Positions 33,056 through 39,267 of a DNA stretch of 64,000 nt are shown here, piece after piece. The position numbers and the translations under genes were made by a program. The notes beneath the pieces were generated by a model. The model was not told where the DNA came from, did no database searches, and saw only the letters and a list, made by a program, of their open reading frames with translations. Origin of the DNA: Actinomycetota bacterium. GTDB taxonomy: Bacteria; Actinomycetota; Acidimicrobiia; IMCC26256; JACPCJ01. The stretch covers positions 1 through 64,000 of the forward strand of contig JACPCJ010000095.1 of NCBI GenBank assembly GCA_016179865.1, read 5' to 3'. The first letter of the stretch is position 1, and the number at the start of each line of letters is the position of its first letter.

Positions 33056-33961
33056 TCAGCCGACCGCTTCCAACTCGGCTACGTCGTCGACCTCGCCTAC
33101 CTCGCGCAGCCGGTCGAGCGCGGCGTCGTCGTCCACGAGGTAGGAGTCGAAGAAGGCGACCATCGAGTCGACCACCACGTCGAAGTACGGCTGCTCCCCC
33201 ACGTACGGCGGGGAGTGGCTGGCGGCGATGAGGGTCGCGAAGTACTTGGGTGGCGGCGCCTGCTCGAAGGCCGACTGACCGAGGGCGTACAGCACGAGCA
33301 GGTCGCGGTCGCCGTGGACCATGAGGAGGGGTGGGGCGTCGTCGTCGGCGAACCACGCGCCGCTCGGCGCCAGGATGGCTGCGCCGGCAAGCGAGACTAC
33401 GGCGTCGAGGCGGTCATCCAGGCAGCACGAGTGGTACCCGGCCATGAGGCTGGTGATGGCGCCCAAAGAGTGCCCAGCGGCGGCAATCTCGTCCTCGTCG
33501 ATGAGGCCGGCGAACTGGCTACCGGCGACGCTCGACGCCGCCAGAACCTCGTCGATCACAAAGCTCACGTCGGCCGGTTGGTTCGTGACGTCGAGGAGCT
33601 GGGCTCCGCCCGCGCCGCTGGTCTTGGGGAACGTCGGCGCCACGACCACATACCCGGCCTCGGCCAAGGGCTCGGCAAGCGGATCGAGGAACCGCGCCGC
33701 CGCGCTAAGACCGTGGGAGAGCACGACCATGGGGAACGGCCCCGCACCTCTGGGCCGATGCACGCGCACCGGCAGCGTGCGATCGCGACCCTCGTCCTCG
33801 AAGGTCTCCTCGAACACCTCGACCGGGAACGGACGTCGCTCGACGATCGACGCCGGGGTCCGCGTCGATGGGGTGGCCGTGGAGGTGGGCACCGAGCCGG
33901 TGCCGCACGCGGCACCCAAGAGGGCGCCCACCACGGTGATCGCGGCTGCGAGCCGGTGCAT
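33056..33961 (-). CDS. Lipoprotein alpha/beta hydrolase (chlorophyllase/PET-hydrolase-like)
   Basis: 301-residue extracytoplasmic hydrolase. Lipobox LLGAAC near residues 14-19, Thr/Ser/Pro linker, then the fold: MVVLSHGLSAAARFLDPLAEPLAEAGYVV (oxyanion region), the nucleophile in AAAGHSLGAIT, MVHGDRDLLV (acid Asp region) and ASHSPPYVG (His). Closest pattern: secreted dienelactone-type or polyester/lipid esterases. It could cleave an ester outside the cell. It overlaps the hydratase region only by 1 base of an alternative start. Confidence 0.8.
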   Translation of the reverse strand: MHRLAAAITVVGALLGAACGTGSVPTSTATPSTRTPASIVERRPFPVEVFEETFEDEGRDRTLPVRVHRPRGAGPFPMVVLSHGLSAAARFLDPLAEPLAEAGYVVVAPTFPKTSGAGGAQLLDVTNQPADVSFVIDEVLAASSVAGSQFAGLIDEDEIAAAGHSLGAITSLMAGYHSCCLDDRLDAVVSLAGAAILAPSGAWFADDDAPPLLMVHGDRDLLVLYALGQSAFEQAPPPKYFATLIAASHSPPYVGEQPYFDVVVDSMVAFFDSYLVDDDAALDRLREVGEVDDVAELEAVG

Positions 33962-33984
33962 TGTCGGAGCCTAGGATCCGGCCC

Positions 33985-34818
33985 GTGCAGGGGGACTTCG
34001 AGACGCTCCACTACGAAGAGGGCGAGGGCGTCGCCTGGGTAACGCTCAACCGGCCCGACGTCCACAACGCCTTCAACTCGACCATGCAGCGGGAGTTGAA
34101 GGAGCTGTGGCGGGGGCTGCGCCGCCACGATGACGTGCGCTGCGTCGTGCTGACGGGAGCCGGCGAAAAGGCGTTCTGCACCGGCATCGACCGCGCCGAG
34201 ACCATGGGCGCCCGTCGTGAAGAAGGGCACGAACGCGAAGCCCACGTCGGGTCGGGCACCACTCCGTTCATGTTCGACGACCCCGGCGAAGACGTCGGCC
34301 CGAAGACCAACGACCTCTGGAAGCCCGTGATCGCAGCCGTCAACGGCATGGCCTGCGGCGGCGCCTTCTACATGCTGGGCGAGGTCGACTTCATCATCGC
34401 CGTCGAGGGGGCCACCTTCTTCGACCCCCACGTCACCTACGGCATGACCGCCGCCTTCGAGCCCATCCACATGCTCCAGAAGATGCCCTTCCACGAGATC
34501 ATGCGCCTGTCGCTCCTCGGGAACCACGAGCGGATGTCGGCAACCCGGGCCCACCAGATCGGGCTGGTGTCTGAGCTGGCCTCCGACCTCGACGACCTGC
34601 GCGAGAAGGCCCAGTGGGCCGCGGCCGCCATCGCCTCGGCGCCGCCGCTGGCCATCCAGGGCACGCTCCGAGCGATCTGGATGGGGCTCGAACAGACGCG
34701 GTCGCAAGCCCTGGCCGAGGCCTACGCCTACATCGGCCTCGGCACCAACCAGGAGTCGATCGCCGAGGGCCAGGCCGCCTTCGCCAGCGGGAAGCGGATC
34801 GACTGGCGGCTGCGCTGA
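33985..34818 (+). CDS. Enoyl-CoA hydratase/isomerase family protein
   Basis: About 277-residue crotonase-fold protein. VAWVTLNRPDVHNAFNS is the N-terminal signature, CVVLTGAGEKAFCTGIDRAE the first oxyanion loop and AAVNGMACGGAFYMLGEVDFI the second. The usual pair of Glu residues is not clear at the second loop, so hydratase, isomerase or C-C cleaving roles are all possible. GTG 33985 is preferred to TTG 33961. The next thiolase-like gene starts 3 bases after the stop, so both are co-transcribed. Confidence 0.85.
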   Translation: MQGDFETLHYEEGEGVAWVTLNRPDVHNAFNSTMQRELKELWRGLRRHDDVRCVVLTGAGEKAFCTGIDRAETMGARREEGHEREAHVGSGTTPFMFDDPGEDVGPKTNDLWKPVIAAVNGMACGGAFYMLGEVDFIIAVEGATFFDPHVTYGMTAAFEPIHMLQKMPFHEIMRLSLLGNHERMSATRAHQIGLVSELASDLDDLREKAQWAAAAIASAPPLAIQGTLRAIWMGLEQTRSQALAEAYAYIGLGTNQESIAEGQAAFASGKRIDWRLR

Positions 34819-34820
34819 CG

Positions 34821-35966
34821 ATGGCCGTCCGGGTCGCCATCGTGGGTGCCGCCCTGTCCGACTGCGGGCGCGTCGACGACAAGTCGCCGTTCCACCTCCA
34901 CCAGCAGGCGGCGTCTCGGGCTCTCGCCGACGCCGGGCTCACCAAGGACGACGTCGACGGGTTCATGTCGACCGGCATGGGCGTCCTCGCCCCCGTAGAG
35001 GTGGCCGAGTACATGGGTTTGAAGCCCCTGTGGGCGGACTCGACGGGGGTGGGCGGGTCGACGTGGGAGTTCATGGTCGAGCACGCCGTGGCCGCCATCA
35101 GCGAGGGCCTCGTCAACACGGTCGTCCTCGCCTACGGGTCGACCACCCGGGCCGACCTGAAGCGGGGCCGGCGCGGCGCCAACCTGAGCTTCGGCACTCG
35201 AGGCCCGGTGCAGTTCGACGCCCCGTTTGGGCACACGCTGATCGCCAAGTACGCCATGGTCGCCCGGCGTCACATGCTCGAGTTCGGAACCACCATCGAG
35301 CAGCTCGCCGAGATCGCCGTGTCGGCGCGTCACAACGCCAGCCTGAACCCCGAGGCCTACTACCAGGACCCGATCACGATCGACGACGTGCAGAACGCGC
35401 CGATGGTGGCCGACCCCTTCACCACCCTCCACTGCTGCATCCGCTCCGACGGCGGGGGCGCCGTGGTGCTCACGGGCGAGGATCGAGCCCGCGACACCGC
35501 CAAGGCCCCCGTCTGGGTACTCGGCACAGGCGAGGCCATCTCCCACACCACCATGAGCGAGTGGGACGACTTCACCGAGTCTCCGGCGGCCCGCTCCGGC
35601 CGCCTCGCCTTCCAGCGGGCCGGCGTGTCGCCCGACGACATCGACGTCTGCCAGCTCTACGACGCCTTCACCTCCATGGTGCTCCTGACCCTCGAGGGGC
35701 TCGGATTCTGCGAGAAGGGCGAGGGAGGGCCGTTCGTGGAAGACGGAAAGCTGCGGGTGGGCGGCACCCTCCCCACAAACACCGACGGGGGCGGGCTGTC
35801 GTCGTGCCACCCCGGGATGCGAGGGATGTTCCTGCTCGTCGAGGCCGTCCGACAGCTCCGGGGCGAGTGCGGCCCGCGCCAGGTTGACGGAGCCCAGCTC
35901 GCCTGCGTCAACGGGACGGGTGGGTGGTTCTGTTCCGCCGGAACCGCCATCCTCGGCGTGGAGTGA
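34821..35966 (+). CDS. SCP-x/Ltp2-type thiolase-fold protein
   Basis: 381-residue thiolase-fold protein of the lipid-transfer type without the normal catalytic Cys: the site reads DSTGVGGSTWEFMV. QLYDAFTSMVLLTLEGLGFCEKGEGGPF and LPTNTDGGGLSSCHPGM are family markers close to those of the gene at 19218. It is coupled to an enoyl-CoA hydratase family gene (3-base gap). No DUF35 gene is adjacent, so it might share the DUF35 protein at 20509 or use the fused one at 47146. Retro-aldol or thiolytic chemistry on a CoA ester is expected. Confidence 0.82.
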   Translation: MAVRVAIVGAALSDCGRVDDKSPFHLHQQAASRALADAGLTKDDVDGFMSTGMGVLAPVEVAEYMGLKPLWADSTGVGGSTWEFMVEHAVAAISEGLVNTVVLAYGSTTRADLKRGRRGANLSFGTRGPVQFDAPFGHTLIAKYAMVARRHMLEFGTTIEQLAEIAVSARHNASLNPEAYYQDPITIDDVQNAPMVADPFTTLHCCIRSDGGGAVVLTGEDRARDTAKAPVWVLGTGEAISHTTMSEWDDFTESPAARSGRLAFQRAGVSPDDIDVCQLYDAFTSMVLLTLEGLGFCEKGEGGPFVEDGKLRVGGTLPTNTDGGGLSSCHPGMRGMFLLVEAVRQLRGECGPRQVDGAQLACVNGTGGWFCSAGTAILGVE

Positions 35967-35978
35967 CCGGACGACCCA

Positions 35979-36031
35979 CCGAACTTGGTTTCTTTTCCTC
36001 GCGATGGTGTGAGAAACGAAACCAAATTCGG
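35979..36031. repeat. Dispersed palindromic element, copy A (terminator candidate)
   Basis: Long imperfect hairpin in the gap between convergent thiolase-like and TetR genes; arms CCGAACTTGGTTTC and GAAACCAAATTCGG. In the opposite orientation it shares about 40 bases with the element at 56152-56206, including the 20 bases TTGGTTTCGTTTCTCACACC. Confidence 0.75.
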
Positions 36032-36043
36032 GGCGGGGCGGGA

Positions 36044-36643
36044 TCAGCCCGTGCCGCCGAAGAAGCCTCGGTGGATCATGGTGGCCATGTTGTCGAGGAG
36101 GGCTTCCTCGTCGACGGCGATCCCTCGTGACAGCACGTAATAGAAGGTGCGTTCGATCATGGCCAGCATGGCCGGGGCGGCCAGCTCCGGGTCGACGTGG
36201 GGCGGTGCAGCTTCAGCGATCCGCGCTCGCAGGGACGCCGTGATGTCGGCAAACGCCTTGGCCCCAACCTGCGCCAGCGCCGGATCGGGAACGTGATCCT
36301 CCATCCAGGAGCGGACGACGGGGCCATAGTGGCGGTAGCTGACGCTCCATCGCTCGAGCCATTCTCGAAGCTGCGCGCGGCCGTCGGGACCCTGCGACAC
36401 TGGGCCCAGCCCGGCGACCGTCGCCTTCACGTCCTCGGCACACTCCTCGGCGAGCGCCCGCACGAGGTCTTCCTTGTCGGCGAAGTAGAGGTAGAAGGTG
36501 CCGTGCGAAATGCGGGCGGCCTTCACGATGTCGTCGACGCGGGTGGCGTGGTAGCCGCGGTCGGCCAGCACCCTCATCCCGGCGTCCATGAGCTTGGACA
36601 TGGTCCGCTTGCCGCGTGTGCGGGTGACCTTTTCGCTCGGCAC
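36044..36643 (-). CDS. TetR-family transcriptional regulator
   Basis: 199-residue repressor. The N-terminal HTH is clear: SKLMDAGMRVLADRGYHATRVDDIVKAARISHGTFYLYFADKEDLV (about residues 15-60, in parts). The C-terminal ligand domain is all helical with no strong family label. GTG 36643 is chosen because GGTGGAGA lies just upstream; a longer frame is open but has no such site. The divergent acyl-CoA dehydrogenase and a CTGAC/GTCAG palindrome in between make it the best candidate for the regulator of the eleven sites in this window. Ligand would be a pathway CoA ester. Confidence 0.88.
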   Translation of the reverse strand: MPSEKVTRTRGKRTMSKLMDAGMRVLADRGYHATRVDDIVKAARISHGTFYLYFADKEDLVRALAEECAEDVKATVAGLGPVSQGPDGRAQLREWLERWSVSYRHYGPVVRSWMEDHVPDPALAQVGAKAFADITASLRARIAEAAPPHVDPELAAPAMLAMIERTFYYVLSRGIAVDEEALLDNMATMIHRGFFGGTG

Positions 36644-36814
36644 GTAATCGTCTCCACCGGGGGGCACTGAGGTGCTGGGTACCGTCGCCGCCGAGGCGGC
36701 CCGGCGTTTCGGCGATCGTACCGCCTGCGTGGTGCCTAACGGCCGTCGACGCCCTGCCCCTGACGGCGATGGACAAGGTGGATCGGACGGCATTCTCGGC
36801 CCTGGTGCAAACTG

Positions 36815-36829
36815 CTGACTCCCCGTCAG
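36815..36829. promoter_or_regulatory. CTGAC-N5-GTCAG operator candidate (site 5)
   Basis: CTGAC-TCCCC-GTCAG with a 5-base spacer, in the divergent region between TetR (start 36643) and acyl-CoA dehydrogenase (start 36862). This is the copy that links the repeat to a regulator gene. Confidence 0.6.
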
Positions 36830-36861
36830 ATCCCTAGCTGCCCCGTTTCTGAGACCAGGCC

Positions 36862-38031
36862 ATGCACCTCGACTTCACCCAGGAACAGGACGACCTCCGC
36901 GACTCCATCCGCGCCGTCCTCGAACGCGAGTGCCCGCCCTCGGTCATCCGGGGACTGGTGGAGAAGACCGGGGACGCAGCGGCTCTGTGGCAGACCATGG
37001 TCTCGCTCGACTGGCCGGCGCTCACCGTCCCGGAGGAATGCGGGGGCGTGGGCTACGGGTATGTGGAGCAGGCCGTCTTAGCCGAGGAGCTGGGACGCGC
37101 CATCGCCCCCGGCCCGCTGTTCCCGACCGTCACCCAGTTCGTTCCCGCCGTGCGCGAGGCGGGCTCACCCGAACAGGCGAAGCGCTTCCTCGGGGCCGTC
37201 GCCGCCGGCGAGCTGACCGGCACCCTGGCCGTCGCCGAGGTGACCGGCCGCTGGGACACGACGTCGCTGGCCACCAGCGCCCGCCCCGATGACGGCGGCT
37301 GGGTGATCAGCGGCGAGAAACGGTTCGTGATGGAAGCCGGATCCGCCGACGAGATCGTGGTGGTGGCCGGGTTGGGTGATTCCGACGTGACCAGCGACCT
37401 CGGGCTCTTCGTGGTGCCAGCCGGCGACCTGGAGATCGAGCCCCTCGACGGGCTCGATCCGAGCCGCCAAGTGGCGACGGTGCGACTCGACGGCGTCCGG
37501 GTCGAACCCGACCGGCTGCTCGGTGGGGCCGACCACCTCTCCACCGTGACTCGCGTTCTGGAGGAGTCGACCGTCGCTCTGGCCCTGGAAACGCTCGGCA
37601 CCTGCCAGGCCATTCTCGACCTCAACGTCGAGTACGCCAAGGAGCGGGTGCAGTTCGACCGGCCGATCGGGTCGTTCCAGGCCGTGAAGCACCGCCTCGC
37701 CGATGGCCTCGTGGCACTCGAGCGGGCCCGGGCCTGCTGCTACTTCGCCGCCGCCTGCATCGCGGAAGACGATCCCCGGCGCACCCTGGCCGCCTCGGTG
37801 GCGAAGGCGGCGACGGGCGACTGCCAGCGGTTCGTGACTCGAGAGGGCATCCAGCTCCTCGGCGGCATCGGCTACACGTGGGAACACGACATGCACCTCT
37901 ACGTGAAGCGGGCCAAGGCCAACGACGCCCTCTTCGGAACGGCGGGCCAGCACCGGGAACGCATCGCCAAGCTGGTGGCCGACCGCCGCCTCGCCCACCA
38001 CGGCCCCCGCTGGACCCTCGACGGCCGCTGA
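36862..38031 (+). CDS. Acyl-CoA dehydrogenase
   Basis: 389-residue FAD-dependent acyl-CoA dehydrogenase. N-terminal helical domain (MHLDFTQEQDDLRDSIRAV), middle beta domain (GTLAVAEVTGRW, ISGEKRFVMEAGSADEIVVVA) and C-terminal helical domain (YAKERVQFDRPIGSFQAVKHRLAD and IQLLGGIGYTWEHDMHLYVKRA) are all complete. The usual catalytic Glu position in the C-terminal domain is not certain by eye; GGIGYTWEHD carries the likely FAD/substrate contact. It would oxidise the acyl-CoA to enoyl-CoA. Members with this pattern occur as heteromers in steroid pathways, but only one subunit is here. Confidence 0.88.
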   Translation: MHLDFTQEQDDLRDSIRAVLERECPPSVIRGLVEKTGDAAALWQTMVSLDWPALTVPEECGGVGYGYVEQAVLAEELGRAIAPGPLFPTVTQFVPAVREAGSPEQAKRFLGAVAAGELTGTLAVAEVTGRWDTTSLATSARPDDGGWVISGEKRFVMEAGSADEIVVVAGLGDSDVTSDLGLFVVPAGDLEIEPLDGLDPSRQVATVRLDGVRVEPDRLLGGADHLSTVTRVLEESTVALALETLGTCQAILDLNVEYAKERVQFDRPIGSFQAVKHRLADGLVALERARACCYFAAACIAEDDPRRTLAASVAKAATGDCQRFVTREGIQLLGGIGYTWEHDMHLYVKRAKANDALFGTAGQHRERIAKLVADRRLAHHGPRWTLDGR

Positions 38032-38090
38032 CCCCCGTTCTTGGGTTCTTTGTTGCGCTCTGAGCGCAACAAAGAACCCAAGAACGGGGG
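38032..38090. repeat. Perfect 2x29-bp palindrome filling a convergent gap
   Basis: Left arm 38032-38060 and right arm 38062-38090 are exact reverse complements around a single T. It occupies nearly all the gap between the acyl-CoA dehydrogenase stop (38031) and the SDR stop (38095). It would be an efficient two-way terminator; cruciform formation is also possible. Confidence 0.9.
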
Positions 38091-38094
38091 CGGG

Positions 38095-38892
38095 TCAGAG
38101 GGGTTCGCCGGGGGCCTCGAACTGGGGATGCTCGAGGCCGCCGTCGACCTGGAACACCTTGCCCGTCACCCAGCCCGAGGCCGGCGTGGCCAGGTAGACG
38201 GCCATGGCGGCGACGTCTTCGACTTCACCGAGCCGCTGCATGGGCGTCTTGGACTCCATGTCGGTACGGATGTCGTCGTTGGCGGCCACGAAGTCGAGGG
38301 CCGAGGTGAGGACCGACCCCACCTCGATGGCGTTCACCCGGACCTTGGGCGCGAACTCGGCCGCCAGTTCCCGGGTCAGCCACGAGAGGGCGGCCTTGGC
38401 GGTGCCGTAGGCGGCGAATCCCCGCAGCACCATGGATCCGGCTCGGGACGAGATGTTGATGACGGAGCCGGCCCCCGCGGTCTTCACCATCTTGGGGACG
38501 GCGAGCCGGGTCAGCAGGAAGGCGGAGGTGACGTTGAAACGGAACGCCTCCTCGAACGACTTCTCGCTCGTCCGCAGGGCCTCGCGCGGCGGCCACCCCC
38601 CGGCGTTGTTGACCAGGACGTCGATGCGACCGAACTCGGCGAGGGCCGCCTCGACCAGCCCTTCCAGGTCGGCGCGCTCCATCACATCGCAGCGCACCGG
38701 GAGCGCCTTGCGGCCAACCGACTCGACGAGGCCAGCCGTCTCGTCGATCTGCTCCTGGGTGCGGGCGGCACAGACCACATTCGCCCCCACCTCGGCCAGG
38801 GCCAGCGCACACCCCCGGCCGATCCCTCGACCCGCCCCGGTCACGACGGCGACCTGGCCGTCTTCGAGGTGGAACCGATCCAGGATCACCAC
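38095..38892 (-). CDS. SDR family oxidoreductase
   Basis: About 265-residue classical SDR: AVVTGAGRGIGRGCALALAEVG at the cofactor site, CAARTQEQ after strand two, VLVNNAGGWPP, INISSRAGSM with the catalytic Ser and YGTAKAALSWLTRELA with Tyr-Lys. ASGWVTGKVFQVDGGLEHPQF is the C-terminal signature. The GTG at 38892 (or 38889) is chosen since upstream frames have shadow composition. Expected to act on a hydroxyacyl or ring hydroxyl. Divergent from a small membrane protein. Confidence 0.83.
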   Translation of the reverse strand: MVILDRFHLEDGQVAVVTGAGRGIGRGCALALAEVGANVVCAARTQEQIDETAGLVESVGRKALPVRCDVMERADLEGLVEAALAEFGRIDVLVNNAGGWPPREALRTSEKSFEEAFRFNVTSAFLLTRLAVPKMVKTAGAGSVINISSRAGSMVLRGFAAYGTAKAALSWLTRELAAEFAPKVRVNAIEVGSVLTSALDFVAANDDIRTDMESKTPMQRLGEVEDVAAMAVYLATPASGWVTGKVFQVDGGLEHPQFEAPGEPL

Positions 38893-38931
38893 GGGTGGGG
38901 ACCCTACCCGTGCCCGCGCCATGATTCGCCG

Positions 38932-39174
38932 GTGGACAAAGTCGGACCCGAACGCGAGTTGGCCGCCGGACTCGGGCTCGCCGCCGCCATGGCCGGAGGG
39001 GTGGCGCTCGCCTGGGTCGTCATCGTTCCCGCCGTGGTCGGCTTCGCGGTCTTGGCGATCGCCCTCGGCACCTGGGCCTCGGCTCGAGGCGAGCATCCCG
39101 TCGTCGGGAGCATCGCCGTGGGGATCGGCGTCGCCGACTTGCTCGCCCTTTTCGCTTTGTGGGTGACCGCCTGA
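38932..39174 (+). CDS. Small two-helix membrane protein
   Basis: 80-residue protein with two membrane helices (LGLAAAMAGGVALAWVVIVPAVVGFAVLAIALG and VGSIAVGIGVADLLALFALWV). Charged N-terminus VDKVGPERE. No family is recognised. GTG start, no strong ribosome site, 39 bases from the divergent SDR start. Confidence 0.5.
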   Translation: MDKVGPERELAAGLGLAAAMAGGVALAWVVIVPAVVGFAVLAIALGTWASARGEHPVVGSIAVGIGVADLLALFALWVTA

Positions 39175-39267
39175 CTCCGGAGGGGTACCCGGGTTACGCC
39201 AGGAACGCACCCCCCTTGGGTAGCGTTGGGCGACCGGAGCCGAGGGGGCCGTGAGGAGATCCGGGTC

